Assembly: GCF_036350515.1 (NCBI RefSeq)
Contig: NZ_JAZDUE010000007.1
Span: 124,001 to 188,000 of the forward strand
Source: Gordonia prachuapensis
GTDB lineage: Bacteria > Actinomycetota > Actinomycetes > Mycobacteriales > Mycobacteriaceae
Length of the DNA: 64,000 nt
Direction of reading: 5' to 3'
Program-made: the position numbers and the translations under genes
Notes under the pieces: generated by a model
The model's database searches: none
What the model was told of the DNA's origin: nothing
The model's input: the letters and a program-made list of their open reading frames with translations, nothing else
Shown: piece by piece, positions 1 through 8,103 of the stretch
Position numbering within the stretch: position 1 is the stretch's first letter
How the letters are laid out: each line of letters opens with the position of its first letter

Positions 1-14
1 GCACAGGGGACACC

Positions 15-1157
15 GTGACAGCCCCCCAGCGACCCTCGCACCTCGTGCGGATCATCCTCGCCATGTGTTCGGTTCTCGTGTTCGGCGCCGGATGTCAGTG
101 GGACGGCGTCAATTCGATGACCTTACCCGGTACGGTCGGCACCTCCGGTGACGACTTCGAGATCGTCGTCGAGATGGCGAATATCGGTACGCTGTCCGAG
201 AATTCGCCGGTCTTCATCAACGATGTGGAGGTGGGCAGCGTCGGACCCATGCGTGTCCGGGGCTGGCATGCCGAGGTCTCGCTCAAGTTGAAGCAGTCGA
301 CGGTGGTTCCGGCGAACGCGATCGCCACCGTGGGTCAGACCAGCTTGCTGGGATCGATGCACGTCGCGCTCGACCCGCCCGAAGGAGTGGCTCCGCAGGG
401 ACGGTTGGAAGCGGGGCAGACGATCCCGCTCGACCGGTCCTCGTCGTATCCGTCGACCGAGGAAACCCTGGCATCGGTGTCCTCCGTCGTCAACGGCGGC
501 GGTCTCGGCCAGCTCGGCGGGATCATCCGCTCACTCAACGAGGGATTCGACGGGCGTCAGGACGACGTGCGGGACCTACTGGGACAGGTGTCGACATTCG
601 TCGGCACCCTTGATCGTCAGCGCGGTGACCTGGTGGACCTGCTAGACCAGGCCCGTCGTCTGTCCACCTCGTTCGCGGAGCAGGACCAGCTGATCAGCAA
701 AGCCTTGCACGAGATCCCACAGGGCCTCGCCGTCGTCGACGAGCAACTGCCCCGTATCATCACCGCACTCAATCGGCTCCGGGTGTTCAGCGACACCTCG
801 ACCGGAGTGATCAATCAGGTTCAGGACGACCTCCTGTCGAACCTCGAGCACTTGGAGCCGACCCTGAGGTCACTCGCCGACGTCGGTCCACGGATCAATT
901 CCGCGCTCGCCTACGCGACAGTGTTCCCATACGGCCAGAAGGTGATCGACCGCGCGGTGCGCGGTGACTACATCAATCTGCATGCGACCGTGGACCTCAC
1001 GGTGCCCCGTCTGCAGCGCGAGCTGCTGTTGGGTACTGCCCTCGGAGATCCGAACGCAGTGGTGCCCTTCGCGCCCGGCGACCCGGGATACAGTCGCCAA
1101 CCCACACACGATCCGCTGCTCGGTCCGCTGCGGGCGGCTCAACGAGGTGGACGATGA
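15..1157 (+). CDS. mceE: Mce family lipoprotein, MceE position
   Basis: A 380-residue subunit of an Mce lipid/sterol importer. The N-terminus carries a signal peptide ending in a lipobox (VFGAGC, Cys27), so it should be a lipid-anchored periplasmic protein, as is typical of MceE. The MCE domain follows (about residues 45-120) and then a long helical region (about 170-300), which in the family forms the tunnel across the periplasm. The GTG start lies behind AGGGGA. The bases just before it could encode the end of an upstream gene (stop TGA at 16-18, GTGA overlap), presumably mceD. The end overlaps mceF by ATGA. Which mce operon this is, and so its substrate, cannot be told from the window. Confidence 0.9.
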   Translation: MTAPQRPSHLVRIILAMCSVLVFGAGCQWDGVNSMTLPGTVGTSGDDFEIVVEMANIGTLSENSPVFINDVEVGSVGPMRVRGWHAEVSLKLKQSTVVPANAIATVGQTSLLGSMHVALDPPEGVAPQGRLEAGQTIPLDRSSSYPSTEETLASVSSVVNGGGLGQLGGIIRSLNEGFDGRQDDVRDLLGQVSTFVGTLDRQRGDLVDLLDQARRLSTSFAEQDQLISKALHEIPQGLAVVDEQLPRIITALNRLRVFSDTSTGVINQVQDDLLSNLEHLEPTLRSLADVGPRINSALAYATVFPYGQKVIDRAVRGDYINLHATVDLTVPRLQRELLLGTALGDPNAVVPFAPGDPGYSRQPTHDPLLGPLRAAQRGGR

Positions 1158-2566
1158 TCCTATCGCGAATGGTCAAGATTCAACTGGCGATCTTCACCGT
1201 GGTCGCCCTTATCGCCACATGGTTGATGCTGTTCTCCTACATGCAAGTACAGACGCAGCTGGGCGTCGGCCGGATCACGGTGACCCTTCAGGCCCCGGAG
1301 ACCGGTGGCCTCTACCGATTCGGCAACGTGACCTATCGAGGTGTCGACGTCGGAAAGGTGACCGATGTGCGGCTCACCGACAGCGGAGTCGAGGCGACAC
1401 TGTCGATCGACAGTGAAGAGCAGATCCCGGCAGACCTGCAGGCCGGGATTCGCAGTATGTCGGCGGTGGGCGAGCAGTACGTCGACCTGCGCCCACGCAG
1501 CGACGATCCGCCGTTCCTGCGCAACGGATCGGTGATCTCGTCCGGCGACGTGCAGATCCCGCAGCCGGTGGCGCCGATGTTGGAGAAGCTGAATGGGCTC
1601 GTGACGAGCATCCCGAAGGATCAGCTCTTCGGCCTGGTGGACGAGCTCAACGACAGCCTCGGCGGACACGGATATGACCTGCAGAGCCTGCTCGACTCGT
1701 CGTCGACACTGGCGGCGAGTCTTCGGGGGGTCGGTGACGAGACCGCCACGCTGCTACAGGATTCGGTGCCGTTGGTCGATTCCCAGGTGGACAGCGCCGA
1801 CGCGATCCGCATGTGGACGTCCAACCTGTCCGGCTTCACCGGGCAGTTGGTGCAAAACACCCCGGAGATGCGTCGAATCCTCACCTCCGGGCCGGGATTC
1901 GCCGACGAGATCACCAAGACGCTGGACTCAGTGAAGCTGACCCTGCCGGTGCTGTTGGCCAACGTGACGACCATCGGACAACTCGCGGTGACCTACAACG
2001 CCGGCCTCGAACAGATCCTGGTTCTGTTGCCACCGGCGATCTCGATGATCCAGGCCGTGCAGCCGAACCGTAACGGCACCCAGTGGGGGCTGGGCGACTT
2101 CCGCATCAGCGGTATCTCCGATCCACCGGCATGTACGGTCGGGTTTCTCCCGCCATCGCAGTGGCGTCCGCCCGAGGACGTCCGCGTCATCGATACCCCT
2201 GATGACTTGTACTGCAAGCTTCCGCAAAATAGTGACATCGGGGTCCGAGGGGTACGTAACATCCCGTGCGCCAACAAGCCGGGCAAGCGCGCCCCGACGG
2301 CGGCGATGTGCAACAGCAATGAGGAGTTTCACCCGCTCGCCACACGGCAACCGCTGGTCGGGCCGTACCCGAAGGACCCCAGTCTGATCCGTCAAGGGAT
2401 CGTGGCGCCTTCCGCGGGTCCTACGTCCGCCGGTGGTGGTCCGACAGTGGCTGCCGCACAATATAACCCGGAGGACGGGAGCTACATCGGGGGTGACGGA
2501 CAGAAGTATCGACAGGCTGATCTGACCAGTCCCGCGTCGTCCTGGCAGGGCATGCTGCCGCGCTGA
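1154..2566 (+). CDS. mceF: Mce family protein, MceF position
   Basis: A 470-residue Mce subunit, translationally coupled to mceE through ATGA. It has one N-terminal membrane segment (about residues 9-30) in place of a lipobox, then an MCE domain with the family signature YRGVDVGKV near residue 60, a helical region to about residue 300, and a Cys-containing, Pro/Gly-rich C-terminal tail. This architecture is usual for MceF, normally the last of the six mceA-F genes. Its role is in ATP-driven uptake of hydrophobic substrates, with YrbE permeases and an MceG ATPase that lie outside the window. Confidence 0.9.
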   Translation: MILSRMVKIQLAIFTVVALIATWLMLFSYMQVQTQLGVGRITVTLQAPETGGLYRFGNVTYRGVDVGKVTDVRLTDSGVEATLSIDSEEQIPADLQAGIRSMSAVGEQYVDLRPRSDDPPFLRNGSVISSGDVQIPQPVAPMLEKLNGLVTSIPKDQLFGLVDELNDSLGGHGYDLQSLLDSSSTLAASLRGVGDETATLLQDSVPLVDSQVDSADAIRMWTSNLSGFTGQLVQNTPEMRRILTSGPGFADEITKTLDSVKLTLPVLLANVTTIGQLAVTYNAGLEQILVLLPPAISMIQAVQPNRNGTQWGLGDFRISGISDPPACTVGFLPPSQWRPPEDVRVIDTPDDLYCKLPQNSDIGVRGVRNIPCANKPGKRAPTAAMCNSNEEFHPLATRQPLVGPYPKDPSLIRQGIVAPSAGPTSAGGGPTVAAAQYNPEDGSYIGGDGQKYRQADLTSPASSWQGMLPR

Positions 2567-2596
2567 CTGCTGAGTCGGACGAGGCAGGCGCGGAAA

Positions 2597-3301
2597 CTAC
2601 ACCGGGTCGAATGACGAGATCAGCCAGCGACCTCCGACGCGCTGTAGCGTGATTCGCACACTGCTGGAGGTGAGTTCGGGGTCGGGCTTGGTCTTGCTGG
2701 TGGTGCTCTGGTTGACGAAAGCGAGCACCTGGGCGTCGTTCTTCGAGAGCTCTGACACCGCCGACCGCACGATCTGGGCTTCCGTGTTCACATCGTTCTC
2801 GGTGGCCGCGGGCTTGACCACCTTGTCGGTGAACTCCTGATAATAGGTCAGGAAATGACCGGTGAGATTACCGCGAGCGTCTTCGAAGTCGGCATCGAGC
2901 GTCTTGGGGGAGTAGGACAACACCGATACCGCGCCGTCGTTCGCGGCTTGCAACACCGAGTGTGCGACCTCGTCGTCGACGGCGGTGTCGTCGCGGTACA
3001 CGGTGAAGTAGGCGGATGCCACGGTGGCCACGGACAGCACCGCGACGGCTCCCGCGGCGCCCAGCGCCACCCGACCCCGATCGCGCTGAGCAGGGCGGCC
3101 GCGCAGTCGCCATCGCCGTTGAGGCTGGGTGGACACGTCGTCAGACACCTCGGACACGTTGTCGTATGCGTCGGCGGAATCGGGTGCATCCTCCGGTTGC
3201 GTGGGGGTCGGCAACAGTTCGGTGCGCACTTCGAGGTCGGTGTCGGATTCGACCGAAGGAGTTCGGTGGTCGTCGGACTGATCGTCGTGCTCTGCACTCA
3301 T
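2597..3301 (-). CDS. Mce-associated membrane protein
   Basis: A 234-residue protein with an acidic, disordered N-terminus (about residues 1-65), a single membrane segment (about 78-99) and a periplasmic C-terminal domain ending in WLISSFDPV. This is the layout of Mce-associated membrane proteins (Mas/Mam), which in mycobacteria are thought to stabilise Mce transporters. It is translationally coupled (ATGA) to the similar gene upstream at 3298-4164 and converges on mceF with about 30 bases between stops. In many mycolata these genes are co-directional with the mce operon; here they run opposite to it. Confidence 0.8.
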   Translation of the reverse strand: MSAEHDDQSDDHRTPSVESDTDLEVRTELLPTPTQPEDAPDSADAYDNVSEVSDDVSTQPQRRWRLRGRPAQRDRGRVALGAAGAVAVLSVATVASAYFTVYRDDTAVDDEVAHSVLQAANDGAVSVLSYSPKTLDADFEDARGNLTGHFLTYYQEFTDKVVKPAATENDVNTEAQIVRSAVSELSKNDAQVLAFVNQSTTSKTKPDPELTSSSVRITLQRVGGRWLISSFDPV

Positions 3302-4164
3302 GGTACGAAATCCACCTTTGAGATCTTCATCGTTCCGTCGTCATCGGACACTGTGACACGCAGTCGCCAAGTTCGGGGCTCTTCCTGCGCGCCTGCGGCA
3401 TTGGTCACCTCAGACCGTGCGGACACCAGCACGACGGCGGAGTCGGCGTTCATCGATTCGACGGCCGACCCGGTCACCTCACCCTTGGTGGTCACCTTGG
3501 ACTGCTCGATCACCGATGTGAAGTCTTCGGCGCGACCGGTGAAGTCGTTGCGAAATTCACCTGTGGACTGGTTGACGATGCGCTCAACGTCGCGCTCGGC
3601 GTTCTTGTAGTCCAGTGACGTGATGGCGGTAACCCCGCGCTCGGCGACCGCTGTGAAGTCGTTCGCACGAGTCTCGTCCGCTTGCGTCTGGCGATGATGC
3701 AGGCCGATCAGCGTGGTCGCGGCCAGTGCAATCAGGGTGATCGCGACCAGCACCGCGAACGCGACGGCACGTCTGCTCGGCCGGCGGGGCGCCCTGAGGA
3801 GGCGTTTCATCCGCGAGCCGGTGTGCGCGACCCCATCTGGACGCGATCGGGCGGGTTCTGTTTCGGCATCCGACCCTGACGGCGCCTTCTCGGGGAGCGT
3901 GTCGGTATCGGACGTGTCCGGCACGTCGATCGGGACTCTTGTCGTATCCGTGGCAGTTGTCTCTGCCGCGTCGTCGCTGCTGGACACCTCGCGTCGCAAT
4001 GACGTCGCTCGGGCTCGGGCTCGGGCTCGAGCGGCCGCTGCACGCGCGTGTGCCGCCTCGGCTTCCGCCTCCGCTGCGGCGGCCTCCGCTTCCGCGAGCT
4101 CGAGGTCGTAGTCGGACTCGGCAACATCTGTGGATGTCTGCACCAGCACCTCCAACGCGGGCAT
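3298..4164 (-). CDS. Mce-associated membrane protein with charge-segregated Ala-rich segment
   Basis: I chose the ATG at 4164 (MPALEVLVQT), giving 288 residues, because longer readings run across the divergent promoter and are compositionally unlike protein. Residues about 22-38 are almost pure Glu/Ala and residues about 39-54 almost pure Ala/Arg, so one predicted helix is acidic then basic. An acidic linker, a membrane segment (about 133-155) and a periplasmic Mce-associated domain ending in KISKVDFVP follow. The gene starts the two-gene unit with the downstream Mce-associated gene and is divergent from the aldehyde dehydrogenase. The likely role is an accessory to the neighbouring Mce system; the charged helix has no known function. 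Confidence 0.75.
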   Translation of the reverse strand: MPALEVLVQTSTDVAESDYDLELAEAEAAAAEAEAEAAHARAAAARARARARATSLRREVSSSDDAAETTATDTTRVPIDVPDTSDTDTLPEKAPSGSDAETEPARSRPDGVAHTGSRMKRLLRAPRRPSRRAVAFAVLVAITLIALAATTLIGLHHRQTQADETRANDFTAVAERGVTAITSLDYKNAERDVERIVNQSTGEFRNDFTGRAEDFTSVIEQSKVTTKGEVTGSAVESMNADSAVVLVSARSEVTNAAGAQEEPRTWRLRVTVSDDDGTMKISKVDFVP

Positions 4165-4217
4165 TCGTGAACGTGAGAGCCAGGATACCACGTGCGGAAA
4201 TAGCGACAACCGATTAT

Positions 4218-4232
4218 GAGAATGGTATTCTT
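4218..4232. promoter_or_regulatory. Candidate TetR operator upstream of the aldehyde dehydrogenase
   Basis: GAGAAT-GGT-ATTCTT is a 15-base inverted repeat (6-base arms, one mismatch) in the 214-base gap between the divergent Mce-associated gene and the aldehyde dehydrogenase. The same motif in perfect form (GAGAAT-ATC-ATTCTC) lies at 5943-5957 before the TetR gene. TATTCT inside the motif could serve as a -10 element, which would fit repression by occlusion. Confidence 0.6.
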
Positions 4233-4378
4233 GCTCCACCGCGCAGGCGGTGCGCGGCACAGATGCCGATCGGCGTCGAGATCTCCGCCCTTCTCCGCTC
4301 AGCGGTGCGGGCGACGCGACCCGGGTTCCGGCCGAGGCGTTCGAATCGAAGCGATGCCGAGAAGTCGAAGGGAATGAC

Positions 4379-5836
4379 ATGTCAGTGAAGTCCGTACTGG
4401 ACGAGATCCGAGAACTGCCGGGGACGGGGGAGGTGATCCCGATCGTGGACCCGGCCACCGAGGAGCAGATCACCGAGTTCACCGATGCCGGCCCCGAGGC
4501 GATCGACGCAGCGGTGGCGCGAGCGAAGGCGGCTGCCGACGCGCGAACCTGGTCTGCGGTTCCCGATTACGATCGGGCCAAGGTGCTGTGGAGAGTGGCC
4601 GACCTCATCGACGAGAACTCAGGTTTACTGGCCGAACTCGAGTCCATCAACGCCGGGATACCACCGGGACAGGCCGAGGTGATCACCAAGGTCGGCTCGG
4701 AATGGTTCCGGTACTACGCCGGTTGGTGCACCAAGATCGACGGCATCGCCCGAGACGTGAACACCGGGGGTCTCACGGGGGTCGAGTCCCACATGCATGC
4801 GTACACGCTGCGTGAGCCCTACGACGTGGTGGGACTGATATTTCCGTGGAACGGCCCGGTGTTCAACTTCTGTGCCAAGCTGGCGCCGGCGCTGGCGGCC
4901 GGGTGCAGCACCGTCGTCAAACCTGCTGAGGAGACGCCGCTTTCGGCGCTGGTGTTGACACGCATCCTGGCCGAAGCGGGGGTGCCCGAGGGTGTGGTGA
5001 ATCTGGTCAACGGCTACGGTCACACCGCCGGCGCGCAGATCACGGCGCATCCCGACGTGGACAAGGTGGCCTTCACCGGCTCAACCGAGGTGGGCCGGGA
5101 GATCGTGAAGGCATCGGCCGCCAGCAACCTGAACAAGGTCACGCTCGAGCTCGGTGGCAAGTCGCCGGTCCTGATCTTCGACGACGCGGACCTCGACACG
5201 GCGATCGCGATGGCCGGCTTCGGATGTTTCCTGCACTCGGGACAGGTCTGTATGCTCGGGTCGCGAATCTTCGCTCAGCGCAGCGTGTATGAGCGAGTGG
5301 TGGAGGGCGTCTCCACCATCGCGAACAACCTGCAGCTCGGTGGGCCGCGCGACGACGGCGCAATGATCGGCCCGCTGATCAGCGAGAAACAACTCAACCG
5401 AGTCATGGGCTACCTCGACCAGGGGCGGTCCGATGGGGTCGAACTGGTCACGGGTGGGCACCGGATCGATCGGAAGGGCTATTTCGTCCATCCGACAGTG
5501 GCGACCAACGTGAATCCCGCCACCAGCCGTCTGTTCCAGGAGGAGATCTTCGGACCGGTGGTGACGGTGTTGCCGTTCGACGACGAAGATGAGGCGGTCG
5601 CATTGGCAAATGACACCGCCTACGGGCTGGCAGGAACGGTCTGGTCCTCGAATCTCGGTCGCGCCCACCGTCTTGCCAAGCGGCTCAAAGCTGGGACGGT
5701 GGGACTCAACTGCCAGCTGCAGTTCGACCATTCGATGCCATTCGGCGGCTACAAGCAGTCGGGATGGGGGTACGAGGCGGGCAAGGCCGGGATCGAGACC
5801 TATCTTCAGTCGAAGACGGTGTGGGCCCAGATGTGA
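4379..5836 (+). CDS. NAD(P)-dependent aldehyde dehydrogenase
   Basis: A 485-residue ALDH-superfamily enzyme oxidising an aldehyde to the acid. The start is ATG 4379 (MSVKSVLDE), preceded by GAAGGGAA; a longer reading from 4250 runs through the operator region. The active site is visible: LELGGKSP carries the general-base Glu, GQVCMLGSR the nucleophilic Cys, and FTGSTEVG belongs to the cofactor pocket. The length is normal for the family. The substrate is unknown. It is flanked by a TetR gene with a shared operator (4218 and 5943), so it is probably induced by the aldehyde or a precursor. Confidence 0.9.
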   Translation: MSVKSVLDEIRELPGTGEVIPIVDPATEEQITEFTDAGPEAIDAAVARAKAAADARTWSAVPDYDRAKVLWRVADLIDENSGLLAELESINAGIPPGQAEVITKVGSEWFRYYAGWCTKIDGIARDVNTGGLTGVESHMHAYTLREPYDVVGLIFPWNGPVFNFCAKLAPALAAGCSTVVKPAEETPLSALVLTRILAEAGVPEGVVNLVNGYGHTAGAQITAHPDVDKVAFTGSTEVGREIVKASAASNLNKVTLELGGKSPVLIFDDADLDTAIAMAGFGCFLHSGQVCMLGSRIFAQRSVYERVVEGVSTIANNLQLGGPRDDGAMIGPLISEKQLNRVMGYLDQGRSDGVELVTGGHRIDRKGYFVHPTVATNVNPATSRLFQEEIFGPVVTVLPFDDEDEAVALANDTAYGLAGTVWSSNLGRAHRLAKRLKAGTVGLNCQLQFDHSMPFGGYKQSGWGYEAGKAGIETYLQSKTVWAQM

Positions 5837-5942
5837 CCAGATGCCCCGGGTTCCGGGCGCTGTGCCAGGGTGGTCAGCGGCCCGGCATCCGCGGGTCAAG
5901 ACCGCGTCCTGTCGATTGGGACAAACGTCCATGTATAGTTTG

Positions 5943-5957
5943 GAGAATATCATTCTC
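5943..5957. promoter_or_regulatory. Perfect palindromic operator upstream of TetR gene
   Basis: GAGAAT-ATC-ATTCTC is a perfect inverted repeat with 6-base arms, 76 bases before the GTG of the TetR gene at 6033. A possible -10 hexamer TATGAT lies at 5989-5994, and an extra half-site GAGAAT is at 6003-6008. The match to the element at 4218-4232 suggests one repressor controlling both itself and the aldehyde dehydrogenase. Confidence 0.65.
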
Positions 5958-6032
5958 GGGAGTGGGGAACCGGACAAAGCGGGTTGGCTATGATGACCCC
6001 GTGAGAATGATGAGCCGGAGCGAAGGTGGCCG

Positions 6033-6680
6033 GTGGTGACTGCAGGGACTGAAGAGCCCGCGTGGAAGCAGCGAGCCGTCGAACGCTCTCTGCGCACCGC
6101 CAAGGAACGGGCCGGGCAGCGCGTCCAGAAGTTCCTGGACGCGGCGCAGGAGATCATCGTCGAGAAGGGGAGTACCGACTTCACCGTTCAAGAGGTGGTC
6201 GAGCGGTCCAAGCTATCTCTGCGTAGTTTCTACCTCCAGTTCGACGGCAAGCACGAACTGCTGCTGGCGTTGTTCGAGGAGGCGGTCGTCCGGATGTCGG
6301 CGCAGATCCGCGCGGCGACAGACAACGAGGATCAGCCCGTCGAGCAACTGAAGGTCGCAGTCGAGTTGCTGTATGAGCTGTGCCAGCCGGACCCGGTGGC
6401 GCGGCGGCCGCTGTTCACTGAGTTCGGTACGCAATTGCTCATCTCACACCCCATCGAGATGCGCACCGCGTATTCGTCATTGTTCGGTCTGTTCACAGAA
6501 CTCTTGGAACGTCTCCGGGACGCACAAGGCTTGCGAGACGATGCCGATCCGCAAAGGATCGCGTCAATGATGATGCAGTCGATCATGTTCATTGCGCAGC
6601 CGACAAGCGCCGACATGTTGCCCGAGCCCATCAGTGCCGAGGAAGTCTGGGAGTTCTGTGCGCACGGGATCGTGCGCTGA
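6033..6680 (+). CDS. TetR family transcriptional regulator
   Basis: A 215-residue TetR-type repressor. The helix-turn-helix lies at about residues 46-70 (FTVQEVVERSKLSLRSFYLQ), followed by the usual helical ligand-binding domain. The start is GTG 6033 or the adjacent GTG 6036, behind CGAAGG. It lies directly downstream of the aldehyde dehydrogenase in the same direction, 196 bases away. A perfect palindrome at 5943-5957 in that gap, and its near copy before the dehydrogenase, suggest autoregulation plus control of the enzyme. The ligand is unknown. Confidence 0.88.
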   Translation: MVTAGTEEPAWKQRAVERSLRTAKERAGQRVQKFLDAAQEIIVEKGSTDFTVQEVVERSKLSLRSFYLQFDGKHELLLALFEEAVVRMSAQIRAATDNEDQPVEQLKVAVELLYELCQPDPVARRPLFTEFGTQLLISHPIEMRTAYSSLFGLFTELLERLRDAQGLRDDADPQRIASMMMQSIMFIAQPTSADMLPEPISAEEVWEFCAHGIVR

Positions 6681-6683
6681 GCG

Positions 6684-7169
6684 TCAGCCGGCGGGGACAA
6701 GGTCACTGTAGGACACCTTTGAAGTCCGAAAAGTCTCGTGCCTACCGACGATGGTCGGACGAGAGCCCACCGCTGCGAGGGCCTGCGCCTTGAAGGCGCG
6801 GGCCGCGACGCTGAGCCGGTGGGAGACTGCACCACGCGCGAGGTCGTCGTCGACCGTGTCGCCATCGCCCCACAAGGTGATCTCGGTGTCGTCGCGGTAA
6901 GCGTCGGTGAGCATGGCGGCCAGCCGCGCGTCTCGGCGACACATCGCGACCGATGTCGCGATCGCGGGCCGTGAGCATGGCAGCCGATCGCGACTGAGGT
7001 CGAGAAGGGTGGTGTGGGCGCCGAGGATCTGGATGGGCCGACGATCCACGCCGAGCGGCAATGAGACGGTGACCTCCCAACCGGCCGTGGCCCGGTCGTA
7101 GATCCAACCACCTGCGTGTTGCACCAGGTCATCGACACAGTCGCTGATGATGTCAAGTTGGTATTTCAT
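6684..7169 (-). CDS. Conserved-looking protein of unknown function coupled to TetR
   Basis: A 161-residue protein starting at ATG 7169 (MKYQLDIISD), overlapping the stop of the TetR gene by ATGA. I do not recognise a family. It has no membrane segment or signal peptide. It opens with a strand-like segment and a VDDLVQHAGG helix, and carries many Asp/Arg residues through the middle (TDAYRDDTEITLWGDGDT). Co-translation with the regulator suggests it acts in the same process, but nothing shows what that is. It ends only 4 bases from the stop of the convergent TetR at 6033-6680. Confidence 0.6.
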   Translation of the reverse strand: MKYQLDIISDCVDDLVQHAGGWIYDRATAGWEVTVSLPLGVDRRPIQILGAHTTLLDLSRDRLPCSRPAIATSVAMCRRDARLAAMLTDAYRDDTEITLWGDGDTVDDDLARGAVSHRLSVAARAFKAQALAAVGSRPTIVGRHETFRTSKVSYSDLVPAG

Positions 7170-7771
7170 GCGCGCTCCCCTGCGGTGAAGTCGTTCTCGA
7201 GGCATTGGACGTACTCATCGAAGATCTCGATCAATGGAATGGACGGGTCGAGCAGCCAGGACATCTCGACTCCGTTGATGAACGCAACGATCTCCATCGC
7301 GCGAACCCGGGCGTTGACGTCGGACCGATATCGGCCCGCGCGCTTGTTGTGTTCGATCACGTCGTCGACTATGTCGACGGCGGTATGCCATCGCTGCAAG
7401 AGGCGATCATGCAAGGGTGCATCGGGCGAAAGGTTCTCCACGAGCAGGACGGTGAAGGTGCCCACCAGTTCAGGTGAACGCTGAATGCGTTCGGCGACAC
7501 GGCGAATTTGTACGAACAGATCGCCGTCCAGGTCGGCCTCCGCGAGGTCTGCGTGGTCGCGGGCATCGATGACGGCATGTAGCAGTTGCTCTTTGGACTG
7601 AAAGTGGTGGAGCAGACCGGCTGCGGTCATCCCGGCATCCGCGGCGATCTGGGCGAGCGTTGTGCTCCTCCAGCCTTGGCGGGCGAGGCGCCTGGCGGCA
7701 TGGTCCAAAATGCGCTGACGGCGTTCCTCGCCCTTGGCGAGCAGGGTGGCGTACGGACGATTCTCGACCAC
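7166..7771 (-). CDS. TetR family transcriptional regulator
   Basis: A 201-residue TetR-type regulator with the DNA-binding domain at about residues 15-60 (STTLAQIAADAGMTAAGLLH holds the helix-turn-helix). The start is GTG 7771 behind GGGAG. A palindrome at 7790-7813, 18 bases before the start, is the likely autoregulatory operator. It is coupled by ATGA to the unknown gene downstream. The target beyond this two-gene unit is not evident. Confidence 0.85.
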   Translation of the reverse strand: MVENRPYATLLAKGEERRQRILDHAARRLARQGWRSTTLAQIAADAGMTAAGLLHHFQSKEQLLHAVIDARDHADLAEADLDGDLFVQIRRVAERIQRSPELVGTFTVLLVENLSPDAPLHDRLLQRWHTAVDIVDDVIEHNKRAGRYRSDVNARVRAMEIVAFINGVEMSWLLDPSIPLIEIFDEYVQCLENDFTAGERA

Positions 7772-7789
7772 GGTGATGGCTCCCTCGTA

Positions 7790-7813
7790 AACCTAGTGAA
7801 CGTACAGTAGGTT
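7790..7813. promoter_or_regulatory. Palindromic operator upstream of TetR gene
   Basis: A 24-base imperfect palindrome with arms AACCTA (7790-7795) and TAGGTT (7808-7813) and a partly symmetric centre, just before the GTG of the TetR gene that ends at 7166. The position and symmetry fit a TetR autorepression site. Confidence 0.5.
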
Positions 7814-8103
7814 GGTTCACCGGTATGTGACAAGGGTCTCACCGAGAATTTCCGTCTCCGTCGGGAGACGCCCCGGGTGTGGTGGGCATTTTCGATGTAC
7901 CCGGATCTCACTGAGCGAGATGCACACTCAGGCCAGGCGGCTCGCGGGCCTGCCGTTGGCGCTGGTCGCGCGAGTACGTTGGTGCCCGCGCCGATGGGGT
8001 GGCGGAGGTCGATGGCGCGTCACGGATGACGGACGCCTCGAACAATGAGCGTCGTCAAGCATCGGTCGCGGATCGCCCGAGGCGACCCGCGATCGACGTG
8101 CTG
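7814..8103. other. Gene-poor stretch between TetR operator and VOC gene
   Basis: With the operator region this makes a 332-base stretch without a credible gene. Open frames here are GC-driven and lack ribosome sites. The only structure I see is the hairpin at 8066-8092. Confidence 0.5.
8066..8092 (-). terminator. Hairpin downstream of the VOC gene
   Basis: Arms TCGCGGATCGCC (8066-8077) and GGCGACCCGCGA (8081-8092) pair with one mismatch around a 3-base loop, 12 bases after the stop of the leftward VOC gene. There is no clear T-tract, as is common for actinobacterial terminators. Confidence 0.45.

Noticed and set aside
4165..4482. Upstream extension of the Mce-associated protein to 4482 and of the aldehyde dehydrogenase to 4250
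   Set aside because: The two extensions run across each other and across the palindromic operator; internal ATGs at 4164 and 4379 agree with family N-termini, and the one at 4379 has a good ribosome site.
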